A stretch of DNA of 49,983 nt from Brachionus koreanus (taxonomy: Eukaryota; Rotifera; Eurotatoria; Ploima; Brachionidae), in the NCBI GenBank assembly GCA_016987375.1, contig PJRA01000313.1, forward strand, positions 3,786,556 to 3,836,538, given 5' to 3'. The notes under the pieces are model-generated. The model ran no database searches. It had not been told where the DNA came from and worked only from the letters and a program-made list of their open reading frames with translations. Made by a program: the position numbers and the translations under genes. Positions 34,028-47,100 of this stretch are shown in pieces (the stretch's first letter is position 1; every line of letters starts with the position of its first letter).

Positions 34028-35269
34028 CTTAAAATTATTTAAATTCTATTAAATTAAATTGAGTTTTTTTTAATAAATAAAAATTTTTCTATAATATAAT
34101 TAATTTTTTATTTGATATTTTATAAATTTTTTTTAGAAGTAATTAAAAATCATAGTCTGAGAAAAAGGTTAAGATAAAAATCTACTTTAAACCAATTCAG
34201 ACCTGTCCAAATCAGGAATGGAGTGTGTCACAACTGTGATCGATTATATTGAAAAAAAATTAGAAGATTTGAATGAAAAAAATGAAAATTATAAAAGATT
34301 TTCTAATTTTTAGAGGTGATTAAAATTTTTGAACCAGCCGCATAACTTCATATAGGTTCATCAAAGTTAATATTAGACAAATGATTTGAAAAATAGTTTA
34401 TTTAAAAAAGAAAAGATCACTTGATAAATTTTAATTTATTTAAAAAAAAAATTTTTGATTTTAACAACTAAATGTAGTAATGAATCTTCCGATGGATCAG
34501 TGTTTCAACTTTAGCTTTAGTATTGAATTTTAATATAAAAGTAATTGAAATATGGTGTTTTAAATATATTTAACGAAATTTAATGTTTTACAAAGCTTGA
34601 AATCTTTGTCAATAAAAAGGAAAAAATACATATATTTTGCAAAATATTAATTTTTTAGAATATTTTTACAGTTTAAATGTACATTAAAGTTTGAAATTTT
34701 TTATCAAAAATGTACTAAATTTGATATTTCAAATTCTGATATTTTAGATTTTTTTTTTAATTTTTTTTTCCAAAAAAATTAAGACACTAATTTAGCACAT
34801 ATATGTGTTTTTTTCATATTTTTTTTTTCATTTTTGTGTACCTCGTTTTCTTACAGTGTATTTTTGATTGAACAAAAATTCTTCCTTTTTAAATAAACTG
34901 AAATTTTTGATAAAAAATATACATTCCAAACGAGTTTTATTTTTGTCTTTATTTTAAATAAGAAAAAAATTTACTCCTTGAATTATAAGGAGTGAAATTT
35001 GAGCTTGTAAATTCGAATAAGTCAATTTGAAAAATATTTTTGAAGCTTTGTAAAACATTAAATTCTGTTATAGACGTCTAGACATTAAGTGTCGAAAATA
35101 CATAAAATAAAAATTGTTTTTATTTCATAGTTAATCCTAAATTTAAATTGATAATATTTTTAACTAGTTGTACAATAAATTTATTACAAAAATATTATGT
35201 TTTATTAAAAATTCCAAAAAATGATCAAATAAATAGAGATTTAAATTGGCTTAATAATTTAAATATATT
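34028..35269. other. Spacer upstream of TRIM37
   Basis: It should include the TRIM37 first exon and promoter, which I could not place. Near 34190-34310 a less AT-rich patch has two overlapping plus-strand frames (FRPVQIRNGVCHNCDRLY and MECVTTVIDYIEKKLEDLN), each under 35 codons, possibly a transposon fragment. The rest is AT-rich filler. Confidence 0.4.
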
Positions 35270-36119
35270 TTAACATACATAATAATAATTAGTTCCTTGA
35301 CTTGTAGATTTGAAATATCCACAACGACTATCTAGACTGGAATTACCAAAGAAACAAGATAGTACTTGCTTAGATGCATTTTGAATTGCAGTTACTCTTA
35401 TAATAAAAGATTTTTTTTTTGGGTTTGAAACAAAAATCAATTGAGATTGATTTCAAAATTTTTAGGCTTTCGTACAAACTCAATTCATACTATCACGATA
35501 CCCAACAAAAAAAATTTTGTATCACTTTGAAATATTTAAGCTTTTTAATCTTCTTTCATTAAAATTTTTTCAATATAAACATAAATTAAAAACTCACAAT
35601 TAATTATTATCTAGAAAATAAGAAAAATATAAAAATATCAAATTTTTAAAGTGCTTAATTCAAATTGCTTTAAATTATTTAAATTCAAAATAAACAAAAA
35701 CTGTAAGTTTAGGTGTTTTGTTTCATTTGGTTTGTATTGGGTTTTAATCTATGCTTTTTAAACTTAAATTAAAGGATTTATTTTTTAATGAACTAGTAAT
35801 ATCTCTAATTTTTTTATTTTTATCTTATATATTATTTAATCCACAATTTATTTTAAAAAAGATATAAAACTGAAATTTAATCGATTATTTACTTTAAGAA
35901 TTTAATTAAACATGCATAATTGAGTTTCAAATTATTTATTAAAAGATTATTATTAAAAGCTTGTTCTAATTTTTGAAAATAAGTAGAAAAAAGTCTTACT
36001 TCGACCGAGTTGTCATCCATGCTAGCTTGGCCTCTAATATTAGTTTGTGACTCTTGAAAATTATTATTGTTGTGGTAATAATTTGAATCGAGCTGCTGCG
36101 TGTTTGTCTCATCAGACAT
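35270..36119 (-). CDS. Small two-exon gene with Cys-rich tail, unknown
   Basis: Exon 1 (36000-36119) starts at ATG 36119 and ends at a strong GTAAGA donor after 40 codons. It is hydrophilic, rich in Asn, Gln and Ser (YYHNNNNFQESQTNIRGQAS). The only in-phase continuation found nearby is exon 2 at 35270-35368 (acceptor TCTAAG), giving 72 residues and a tail QVLSCFFGNSSLDSRCGYFK ending NYYYVC. The intron would be 631 nt. The second exon's frame also stays open upstream of the chosen acceptor (VTAIQNASK), so the exact join is unsure. Exon 1 read without splicing would give a 76-residue frame ending in AT-rich text. No family is recognised. It lies head-to-tail with the small gene at 36470-36649, which has a similar polar head and Cys tail. 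Confidence 0.45.
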
Positions 36120-36469
36120 GATCGATTTTTGAAGTTTGTTTCTATGAACCGAGAATAATTTGTGTAAAAAAAATTTTTAATATTGATATTTGTTTATTTT
36201 CTATCCTTTTTATCTGATTACTATATCTAAAATAAAAAAATCAATTAAACTTAGTTCAATTAAGGCAAAAATTTTCCTATCAACAAAGACATGGTTAAAC
36301 AACTATTGGATGCAATTTTATACGCATCATTTGACTCTGATTCTATAAAATTTTTCAAGATTAAACGATTTAGCAGAGAATTTTATTTATAAAAGAAAAA
36401 ATATTTTGAATTTGAAATTAAATTTTTTTGCAAATTTCTTCGGACTTGTGTATTGCTAAAATAATTGCA
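36120..36469. other. Short spacer between two small genes
   Basis: AT-rich with no frame. It would carry the promoter of the gene at 35270-36119 and the 3' end of its neighbour. Confidence 0.4.
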
Positions 36470-36649
36470 TTAAGCATTTATTATACAGCAACAAAAAGTA
36501 CGTGCAAAACAACAATTTGGATCTTCTTCGTATTGCTTATTTTGAGTCTTGTTGGTCGTTGATTTAGTATATATGGGTCGATTTTGTTCAAGATCATCGT
36601 CCTCATACTGTCTTGTTTCTTTTTTTGGTTCTTGATCGTTAGAGTTCAT
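36470..36649 (-). CDS. Small ORF, 59 residues, Cys-rich tail
   Basis: Uninterrupted minus-strand frame from ATG 36649 to TAA 36470-36472. The first 45 residues are charged and polar (NSNDQEPKKETRQYEDDD, IYTKSTTNKTQNKQYEEDP). The end is a cysteine cluster, CCFARTFCCCIINA, with hydrophobic spacing. This resembles tails that are palmitoylated or otherwise membrane-attached, but that is inference. No family is recognised. The composition stands out clearly from the AT-rich flanks. The gene may have non-coding exons. Confidence 0.5.
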   Translation of the reverse strand: MNSNDQEPKKETRQYEDDDLEQNRPIYTKSTTNKTQNKQYEEDPNCCFARTFCCCIINA

Positions 36650-38597
36650 TTTTTGAGAAAATATTTTTGATACTTGAGAGCTTCCGATAAGAATTTAGTC
36701 AGTACTAGCTGAAAACTCAGATTTTACCTTATTTCTGTCTCCAAAAATTTTGAGAAATAATTTTTTTCATATATTCTTAAACGTAACCATTGGTTACCTA
36801 AGTAAGAATCGATAAAATTACATAAACCTAGATATTAACTAGAAATTTAGGGGAAACAAATATTTATTTACATCCTAAGCACTAGTCATTTCTATTTTGA
36901 TGACCGGAGAAAAATAAATTTAAAAAATATTATGGCTTTTTAAAGCGATTTGATTTTTGACCATCAACACAAATTGGCAAAGCTCTATTTTCTTAAATAA
37001 AATTCCTTTCTCTCAATTAAAATTTGAGACTTGCCCATTAAGCACTCACTCGATTTCTTATTTTATTTAATCTTTTAAATAATGTCGCAGATAAAATGTC
37101 TTTAGACGCGATCCTAATTAATCCTTAATCTTATCGAGGTTTAATCCAAATCGCTTATGAAATATATTGCATAGTGAATTGTTCAATTTAAATTAATCAA
37201 ACAAAATAGATACACAACTTTCGTAACTTAAAAAAAAAATGGGAAAAAAAACAAAATTTATTTATTGATCGGACTATTACGGATTTTTTTAGATGAATTT
37301 TCATAATAATGCTTTAGAAATTTAAATTTTTTAGACTCCCTGGTTTATATTAATTTCACTTTCTTGAAAGAAAACAAAAAAGACTCAAATAGCTGAGCTA
37401 AAATTTAATTTTGTAAAATAGTGTCAATTAATTAAAAAAATACTTGTCGACAATTCAATAAATGGGCTTCAAAAATAAAAAAAAGACATGCATAATATCT
37501 TGGGCTTAAAAAAAAATTATATATTTAAATAGCATAAATTATAAATAAAGTGGTTTTTTGAATCGGTCTATTTTTTTTTTATTGAGAATTACAATATTTG
37601 AAAATAAAACGTGAGAGTTTTATGCGATTTGTGTTCAGAGTAGTTGATATTTTAGGCGCATTTAGATTAAATTGTGTACAAATCGTCAATTTAATGAGTC
37701 GTATTGTTCGAGTACCACTTTAAAGAGATAAATTTTGGTTTCTAATTCATATTTGAAAAATTTAACTTTTTAATTTTATACAAAACAAAGATAATTATTT
37801 TTAAAAGTGATAATTACGTAATAGTCTCATTTTCTAAGTATGTCACTAAAAAAATAAAAAAAAAAACATAAAACTAATTTGAGTTTTATTCTAAAGCCAA
37901 AAAAGCTAGCTTTCAATTTTATCTTTAAATTTCTTTTTCAATACATATAGTAAATATATCAATATTTAGGTAAATTCTTTTAAAAAAAAAAGTGAATTAA
38001 GCTTTTATTAAATGAAGGGAAAACATTTATTGTTCCATTTTTAAAAAAAAAACCTTAATCTAGCGTTATTATTGCATAAATCACAATAGAATTATCTTGA
38101 ACAAAGTTTTTTTATTTTAATTTTGAAAAAGTAAAGCTTTTAAATCAAACATTTTAGTTCAAATTTTAATTTGGACAAAATTTATGGCTAGAATTTCAAC
38201 AGTTTTCAAAAAAGATAAGCTATTTTTTCATCAATTTGAATTTCCATATTTTTAAAAATTTTATTAATATTAGTAAAATAAGCGATCATAATGAGTAATC
38301 ATGAATACTGATGAATGAAATGAATCAATAAACAAAAATTACCGTACCTAACCAACTCTCTAAAATAATGAAAGAATATTGCCTGAATATTTCAATTTTA
38401 ATCAAATATCTTTCTAAAAAAGCTGTAAAATAATTCAAAATTGCTAATATTGATGCTAAAAAAAGACAACCGGATCAATCTTACCTGTCTTTAGTCAATA
38501 AATAAAATTCTCCAAAAATTATGTATTTTGGTAAGAATATGTTTACAATACAAACCACTCAACAAATTGATAGTTACAAACTTTTTGTCTGAGAACT

Positions 38598-38821
38598 AGG
38601 AACGTCAAAAAGTTCGTGGAAGTGTGTGAGTACACAAATGCTGAGTTCATCGACGAATTATTTAACGAAATATAGTTTGGATATTTTGAAAATTAAAAGA
38701 TAACCAGTTTTTGAATCAATTAAAAAAGAAAGATGTCTTCTATATCTAAAACTAGTGTATGGAACTAGTAATAATGTGTGGTGATTTTAATGCTCCAAAT
38801 GTCAGTTGGGATAAAGATTAG
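38598..38821 (+). pseudogene. Non-LTR retrotransposon endonuclease relic
   Basis: The frame at 38759-38821 reads ELVIMCGDFNAPNVSWDKD before TAG. The GDFNAPN-x-x-W motif is the signature of the endonuclease/exonuclease/phosphatase domain of LINE-type elements. About 90 nt earlier, after frame breaks, another piece reads KKFVEVCEYTNAEFIDELF. No reverse transcriptase domain is preserved in the flanks. It is a dead fragment. Confidence 0.55.
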
Positions 38822-39039
38822 ACAAAGCATTAATTTAGTCCGCTTAATACTAAAATAAAGCTAAAAACAAGCTCTGGTGTAAAAATCCAATTTATTACGA
38901 CCATCCATCATTTTTCTTGAAAAGAATTTCAAGAGCTTTCTAAAAAAGTGTTTAGCTTTTGTCCATCAATTAATTAATGGAATAATTTTTCACAGACTTG
39001 TGCAAAAGTCAAAAAAAAAACTCATTATAAAGTCTTTTC

Positions 39040-39064
39040 AAAGTCAAGTCAGTGACTTGACTTT
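39040..39064. repeat. 25-nt palindrome AAAGTCAAGTCA / TGACTTGACTTT
   Basis: Two perfect 12-nt arms flank a single G. Related words (AAGTCAAGTCAAAG, ATGACTTG, TGACTTTT) occur nearby and at about 7155-7210 and 11225-11255. The 17-mer ACTTTTGAACAACTCTG at 39085-39101 recurs exactly at 1289-1305, so the palindrome is probably part of a dispersed repeat. Confidence 0.6.
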
Positions 39065-40194
39065 TAAAAAACTTTGACTTTATGACTTTTGAACAACTCT
39101 GATTTTTCATGATGAATCGGATTTATCACAGAGTGTCTTAATATCAACTTTACTATATATTGCTGTTATCAATTAAGATCCAAGAAAAATAAAACAGTCT
39201 GTTCTAAAATTATACAAATAAAAAAAGAATTTAATTAAAAAATTATTGGGACTTTTTTGAAGAATTCCTTTGGCTGATTAAATGAAATTTTTTTCAAAGC
39301 ATTTTCTAATTTGAGTACCATTAAAACAAAGGTTTTTTCCCATATTTAGCATTATTTTATTTAAAAAAACAGCAATAAATTGATTTAGAATTCTCGTTTA
39401 GTTTTTTTTAGAAATATCTAAATTTATTTAAAAATGATTCCATCGCCAAAAAGATAAAAATATAAAAAAAACCTTGGATTGATTTATTAATTTAAAAAAC
39501 ATAGTTATTTGATTAAAAACTTTTTGAAAAGTTTTCAAAAATGTGATTTTTTTAAATCGTGATATTGTATAATTCTCAAAAGACTATTTTTCATTTGAAT
39601 TTAATTTTCTGACAAATGGAATGAAAAGTAAAAATTAAGTCAAAAAAAGTCCACATGTTACTACATTTGTTAGATCTTTATTTTAATTCGAAGCATTAGA
39701 ACTTCGATTATCAATTGAATAAAAGGAAAAATATCATCAGTAGCAATATTCAAGGAATGAAAACTCAGAACCTCAAAACAAATTTATAATTTTCAGTTCT
39801 GTATAGGATAACTATAAAGTTAATTTTATTATCTTATAATTTAAAAGCTAAAAATGAAAATATTTCAAGAGGCAATAGTTTTTTATTTTTTGGTTAAAAA
39901 ATTTTTTGTGTATCCATTTTTATTAAATTTCTTTAAAAAATTTTAATGCTTTGAATTTTTTCCTTGTTCACTTTGAAACATACGATAAACACTATAATAT
40001 TGTAAACAGAAAGCATCATAATATTGTTCAAAGTTGCACCGAACGAGAAAAAACGGTATATTTAAAGCAATACTAAAATTTTTAGAGGATATTTAATCAA
40101 TTTTTTATTTAAAAATTAAATTTTTTTGGCAATAAAAAAATAAAATAAAACTAGGAGAAAATAAACTAAGAGAAAAAAATTTAGAGAAAAAATT

Positions 40195-41509
40195 TCAAAT
40201 GCTCAGCTTTCCTAATTCACTGGTGTAGACACTTACACTTTCAGTATCATAAAGAACAAATATAACTTGATCTATTGTTGATTTTGTTTTATTTGAGGGA
40301 CTTGATTTGAAATATTCATTTATAGCTCTGAGGATTGTTTGTGCTGCTACCTGTTTGGGAAAACCATTGCTAAAAATTATAGGTACAATTGACTTTTATA
40401 AATTTATTTTGGGTACTTACGCTCCACTACTTATACTAGGTAATGCAACAGATTGAAGCTTATTGGTCTCAGCCAGAGTAAGAATATTTTGAACTACTTG
40501 AGTTAGTTCTTGAACACGCTGTATCTGCTGCATGGTATCCCATGAAGGAGAATAAACGTGAATGATGTTTTTACACAGCATATTTTCACTTGCTTGACTC
40601 ATTGCCGCTGAAAAATTTTAAATTTATGTGGCTAAATTAAATTTTCTTAGAATACCTGAGCAAACTGCTAAATTTCCATAATTCTTATGAAGCTCATTGA
40701 CTAAATTTCTAACTTCTTGACCGCCAGCTCTCGCAATAGCCGAACCAACTTCTCCTCCCATGTAAAATGAGTTATTAGTCGGATGAACTATCGCATCGGC
40801 AACAACATTTGTGATGTCTGCTTGGATTACTTTGAGCTTTATGAAAATTAAAATCAATTTAAATACTCTAGTTTTAAACAAATTACTTTTTGTCCTGTTG
40901 CTAGAGTTCTTTCATTCAGAAGAGTCACATTTTTTGATGCTTTACTAGTTTCATCTTCGTCATCAAAATTGTATATTTTTTTAGCCATTATTTTTTTAGG
41001 AATTTTTGCTTTGGCTTTGGTCTTGGGAGATGTCGTTTTTTTGACAGCAGAAACTGGTTCAATATTGGCGTCAGATCTTTTGTCTATTAATGCTGGGCTT
41101 ATGTTGGGTATAACTCCACTACCTGGCAAAATACATTTTTTAAAAAGCTTCTCCAATTCTGAATCTGTTTTTATAGCAAACATCAAATGTCTCGGTGATA
41201 TTCGGGCTTTGGAATTGTCACGAGCTGCATTCCCACTTAACTCAAGAATTTCGGCTAAATTAATTTTAAATTTCTTATGTAAATAAATTATCATAACTAG
41301 CTACCTATCAAATATTCGATAGTTGCTGAAAGATAAACACTAGCTTTTTGATAAATTCTGTGAGGCATTTGAGGCAGAGACTTAAACTTTCGATGAAATC
41401 GAGCAACTGGAAATATAATACCTGCTCGCTTAGACTTGGAAATTCTCATTCGTCTCGGGCGATAAAACGGTGATGATGCTATCTTTGCTATGCTTTTTTT
41501 AGGACCCAT
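40195..41509 (-). CDS. macroH2A: Core histone macro-H2A
   Basis: Histone variant that replaces H2A in nucleosomes and is associated with transcriptional repression. Five exons (41305-41509, 40887-41254, 40656-40836, 40421-40607, 40195-40369) join in phase to 371 residues, the same size as vertebrate macroH2A. The H2A fold covers about residues 1-120: SKSKRAGIIFPVARFHR, YLSATIEYLIAEILELSGNA and RISPRHLMFAIKTDSELEKL. A Lys-rich linker follows (KTKAKAKIPKKIMAKK). The macro domain spans about 190-371: LKVIQADITNVVADAIVHPT, FYMGGEVGSAIARAGG, then VALPSISSGANGFPKQVAAQ with the conserved loop that binds ADP-ribose in some isoforms, and VIFVLYDTESVSVY. Ligand binding by this form cannot be told from sequence alone. 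The ATG at 41509 gives the correct N-terminus. Confidence 0.96.
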
Positions 41510-44163
41510 CTTTAAATTATAAAAATTCTAAAAAATTTTTTATTCAAAGGTATAAGAAATAATAATGTAAAATATTTGTCGCTTAGGAATTAAAATTATA
41601 TTAAAAAAAATTATTTTTACGTTTTATAGTATTATTATGTTTTGTTCAGTCATGTTCAAGCATGTTTATTTTTTGTTATTATGTGAAAAATTTTAAATTA
41701 AAAATATCATTAAAAATTGATAAAAGAAAAAAACTGAAAAAATGCAGCAAAATAAAAAATTAACTATTTAGTTTAATAAAAAATTCTAATAATTTTTTAC
41801 TTCATAGGTTTAAAAAATTAAAATGTTAATATTTATTTTAAATCAAAAATTTCGAAAAAAAACTAAATTAAAAACACACACACCAATATTTTTAAAAGAC
41901 AAGCATTGGTTTTTAAAGCTCAATTGAAAATATTTTTTTCTCTATTATTATGTGTTTTATTGATAATTTTTTAGATTTAATATATAATATCTTTAATAAT
42001 TTAATTTACAAAAGGGGAAACAAGAAGTAAAAAAATTAGAATTTAAAAAAAATAAATTAGTTAAATTGCATTTTTTTAGAGTTAAATAAATCATTTTTTT
42101 TTAAATAATACTAAAATATGTATATTATATTTGAATCTAAAAAGTATATAATTGAATTTTTCCAGTCTTAAAACGCATAGATAGCTCACAATTTAGCACT
42201 TAATATCGAAAATTTTGTTAAGGTACTGCATTCTGTTTTTTGGTGCTCGACTTAAAAATGGGCTGCCATACTTTTTGACCCAAAATTTTTTTTGGATCTC
42301 ATTTATTCCAAAAAATCATTTTTGAAAAAAATTAAAGTTTTGTCAGGGGATCCAAAAAAAAGGGTTTTTTTTTTTCAAAAATTCAATTTAATTTAAAAGA
42401 ACAATCATATAACAATCAAAAGTATAAATCAGTTCCATATTTCTGTATTTTTCATATTATTGTATTTTTATTTCCTTTAATTCTAAAAAGAGATGATTAA
42501 ATGGTACTTTACTCGTTTAGTTTTTCTAAATTTAATTTGCAGATTTTAGCATTAAAAAATGTTTAATTCAACGCCTTTTAAATAAAGTTTGAAAAAATTC
42601 AAAAATATTTATATAAAATTTAAAATTTTAAAATTTCAACTTTTTTTTAAAAATGATGTTGTAAAAGGCATCCATATTTTATTCTTTAATCTTGAATAAT
42701 TTTGATGCAGTGTCGCCGCGAAAAAAAATAATTTTGAATACTTCATTTTGTAAATATGGATAATTTTTCAAATCAACATAATTAAATTGTTTAAATTTTT
42801 TCTATTAACATATTTTGAAAAAGAAATTTGAAAATTTTAAAATTATTTATAGCTAATTTTTTAGCTTATTCCATAATCAAATCAGATAAAAAGTCTAAAA
42901 TTGCAACTAGTCATGGCAATAAAATTCAACTTGAAATTTAACTATTATTAAATCTTGATATTTATCGAAAAAATCTATGGATCATTTGAAAATAGGCAAG
43001 CTTACTAAGTTTTTAATGATTTTTCAGAATCTGCACTCAAATTATGGCTATGGACGGAGAATATATGGCCAAATCAAACTTTTAAATATTAGTGTTACTC
43101 GTGGACCTGGGTCCAATCTCAATTTTTTTCGTACCAGAACTGGGTCCGTTTTGACATTACTTTTCGAAATGGTTTGGATCTGGTAGGTGTTTTCCTGTGG
43201 CTGTTTTAAAGCCCCATTTTGGCCAACCAGTATCAACGTCTATTGCAATTTAATTTATTATCAGTGAACCTTTGAATTTAAAGATAAATTAAGTCTAATT
43301 AAAAATGCAAAAATCCACAGTCTAGTGGTATTGAATTTTTTTTATATTTTAGTCTTGTTTAGATCTTTAAATCGGACAAAGAAATTAAAATCTTAAAAAA
43401 TAAAATGTTCGAAAATAATATTTATTAAAAGCTCCTAAAAATTTTGATATTTAACTCAATAAAGAATGTGAAATATTATAAATATTATGAATTTAAGTCC
43501 GCCAAAACGAATATCTCAATTCATTCAGGAAGATTCCTTTAACCATGAATCTTGATCCAGGCTCAAGCCCAGAGTGCTCATAGATCCGGTGGATACGTAC
43601 CCTGTCTGTGTCCATCTCCATAGGTCTTTCTGATAACACTAATTTTTATATTCAAGTTAATAAGACTATTTTAATATGAAAAATAGCTGTGAATAAAATT
43701 TAGAAAAAAAATTGGAGATCAAATCATTAATTTCTGTTATCATTTTTATGAAATTAGAGAGATAAATTTAATTATTTTTTAGAGATCATTTAATTGATTT
43801 AAGGTATCAAAAAATAATTGAATTAAGTGATCAAACATTTTTGGAGATTATTTAAATAAATATAGAGATCGTTCAAATATATCCGGTTCATTTTTAATTA
43901 TTTTCCCTCTATTTTTCTTGATTAATTAACACCTAGATTTGATGATTTTTAATGGCAACAATTTTTTTACGCAGAAACTAATTTTATCTAAACGAAATAA
44001 TTTTATTTTTTTTCATTTATCATTCAAAAATAGATAATTTTTTATTCTAAAAATATTCCGTTCAAAAATGATAAGATTAATGATAAACTTTATTTTAACA
44101 CTAATATAAAAGAGTAATTTTTTTTTTATTAAGAACATAACTTTTGCTTTGAAATTAGTTAAG
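41510..44163. other. Long spacer with GC-richer patches
   Basis: AT-rich filler with a few islands: 42180-42365, around 42710 (GTGTCGCCGCG), 43020-43230 (containing GGACCTGGGTCC and again CTGGGTCCG 50 bp later, with short frames on both strands) and 43493-43640. They resemble transposon debris. No gene is supported. Confidence 0.45.
43493..43621 (-). CDS. Doubtful short ORF in a GC-richer island
   Basis: Minus-strand frame of 42 codons from ATG 43621 to TAA 43493-43495, with protein-like text such as MDTDRVRIHRIYEHSGLEPG and VKGIFLNELRYSFW. The frame stays open upstream. The island is distinctly less AT-rich than the spacer around it. No family is recognised. It may be a fragment of a transposon or a lone exon. 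Confidence 0.2.
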   Translation of the reverse strand: MEMDTDRVRIHRIYEHSGLEPGSRFMVKGIFLNELRYSFWRT

Positions 44164-47100
44164 ATGGAAAAAGCTATTTTTCAAGAAAAAATCGACCTAC
44201 CAGACAATGTTGAAATTTTTAGTTTTATTGGAAGTCTAAGTTCATCAGAGATGCGATATCTCGTCTCAAATTTTTCCAAAAAAAAAAAAAAACCCAACAT
44301 TTTTCTTAAATGGTCCAGTTTTGTTAACAACAACATTTTAACATTTTTGACAAACTTAAAGTATTCCACCAATTTCACAGATTACGATTCAGATATTTCA
44401 ATTAGTGAAATACAAGAAGCTGCTAAATCAGGTCAAAAAGTCCGTCTCATAATAACTTTTGATCTAAATGACTACAATAATTTTTTAATTGAAGAGTTAG
44501 TTCCTCTAAAGAAAATTCTAGAGATCTCAATTAAAATTTTCTATTTTTGCTTCAATGAAGAGAGATATTTTGATTATTGTATGACTGAGAGAATATCCAG
44601 TCAAACATTTTATGAGACTATTTGGCCAAATTTTGTATCATTTTCAAAAATTTTATTATCATTAGCAAACGACATGGCACTAGAATCAAATCTTGTTTTC
44701 ATCAGCACTCTCGATTCACTAAAATCAGTGATTAAACAATTAGAAGAATCAAGCTTTCCTAGAGAATTTCCCAATCACATTAAAACAGAAAAACTTTTGG
44801 CAATGATCAACTATGTTCCTTTTAAAAAATCAAGCCAATATATCAAAGATTTAATTAGAGACACCAAAACAAAATTTTATTTGACTTTCAAAAATAAAGA
44901 GGAAGCATTTTTCAACTTTTGTTCAAAGAATAATTCATCTGCAAAAATCGAATTTTTGAATGAATTTTTCGAATAGAGAACATTGTATAATTTTGAGGAA
45001 AAAATAGTTTTTAAGAATATTTTTGTAAATGGCATAAGAGATTCAAACAAAAACACTCTTTTGACAATTTTATTAAATTTAATGATAAGTTTGTTAGAGA
45101 AAAAAATTGACTTAGACCTAGTTGAAGATAGTTTCGCCATTTTAGAAAACCTAGGCCGTAATTCAATATTTAAACATGGTGTTTTTAACAATGAAAAATT
45201 TCTTCCAACAATTTACAGATTGCTTGAGTCCGAGTCATCTGTCCTGAAGTATGAAGCAACTGATCTAATCCAAAAAATGCTCTCAACCGATTATAAACGA
45301 TATGGCAGCCTTCTGGTTGATTATGACAAAATTCATTCTTCGTCTATCATCTTGCTTTTGTATGATATAGTGGTAGAATTTGTTCTAAAATATTCCGATT
45401 GTTCGGTAGAGAAAACAGTTAAAATTTTAGGAAACAAAATTTTGTATGACACCATAAAAATCGAATCTTTAGAATTGTGTCTAAAAGTGGTTGAAAAAAA
45501 TAATTTTGATGATTTTTCCAAAGACAAAATTGAGAATTTGTTCGATTTATGCGTAAAAAACCGATATTTCCCTTATAAGAGGATTAAAACAAAACTTTAC
45601 GGAATTTTAAATGTTTTGCTAAAATATGGACCAAGCTCATTTTGGCTAAATAAATCAAAGCTAAATCTAATATTGAATGATTTGAACAACACATTAATCT
45701 ACTTGATAAAAAATAATTTAACTAAAAGTGAGCATTGGCAGCGGAGCTCTCAATTTCTTACAGATATTCTTGTTTTTGTGAGAAAAAATCCCCAATTTAA
45801 CTCAGCCACTAACCAATTTGACTTGGACGACATGGAAAGAATAAAAAATTTGGTCATTTCGTTTAGTGGAGATAATGTAAACCAACTTGATTACGAAAGC
45901 TTATCAATATTAAGCGAGTATAATGAAGAGTTTTTCATTGAATCCTTGATTGAAATGTGTCTAAAAGACTCGTTTAATTCTCCAGTTCATTATGCGCGGT
46001 ATTTTTACCATGCACAGAATTTTTATTCGAAAAAATGTCTAATTTCAATATTTAAAAATTTGTTTTCATTATATGCTCCCAGTGCAAACAAAATCATCAA
46101 CTTATTAAGATTATTGAGAGATCTAATCTCAATGGATGTCATCGACACTGAATTAATTGAGCCTCTGCTTAATGAATGGTTTGAAAAAGGTTTGCACAAA
46201 ATAGCCATTTCACTTAGTGTAATCACTGAGGATAAATTGGAAAAAAATATTTTCCAAAAATTCCATGACACTGAATCAGATAAAATATACCATTTAGCCA
46301 AAGAGCATCAAAATTTAGATGACTTTTTGGCTCAAGTTTTTGATATTAGACACCAAAACTTGACCAAAAAATTTCATAAAAATTTTACTAACTTGGAAAA
46401 GGATTTTGTTTACGAATATGAAAAAACAGCTGAGTTATCTAAACAGGAAATAGTTGAGCTTAAATTTCAAAATGAAAATTTATTTAAGATGAATCAAAAT
46501 TTGCAAAGTGAAATTTTAAATCTAAAAAGTGATTTGAAACGAACTGATAAAGATCGTCAAGAAAAAATAAACGAAATAAACTCGCTAAGAGTTTTAAATG
46601 AAAAATTAAAAAATTCTAAAAATACTCAATCATTAGAATTTAAACCCGAAAAAGAAGAGAGCCTGCCAGATTTTGTTTTTGATGATTCTAACATTGATTT
46701 AGACCTGATTGATAATGAGAAAATATTTGATCAAATTGATTTGAATCTAGAGGAAAAAAAATGCAAACAAATTTTAGACACATTAAAGCACAAGAGGAAA
46801 AATTTCAAAGAATTTAGATCACTAATCCGTGGAAGTCTTAAGCATCTAAGCATTAATTTGTATACCTCTCCATTTCAATTTTTGTCAGAAATAATTCAAA
46901 ATTTTGAGGACACCGAGTACAATTCGGAGAATAAGCCCTGGTACATCAAATTGATAATCGACAAGGATTACCTAATATTTTGCAATAATGAAAAAGGCTT
47001 TAAGTCCAAAGATATAAAGTCAATTTGCAGCTGTTCGGAGTCTTCCAAACAAAAAGGAAAGCACATTGGACATAAAGGTCTTGGATTTAAGAGTGTATTT

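Larger units (their letters stand above)
36650..40194. other. Long spacer with retroelement relic
   Basis: About 3.5 kb. A non-LTR retrotransposon remnant lies near 38598-38821 and a 25-nt palindrome at 39040-39064, both listed separately. A 33-codon plus-strand frame near 37621-37722 (MRFVFRVVDILGAFRLN) is GC-richer than its surroundings but too short to call. Confidence 0.5.

Noticed and set aside
40969..41286. 105-codon plus-strand frame opposite macroH2A
   Set aside because: It is antisense to the conserved histone exon and to part of its linker; no independent support.
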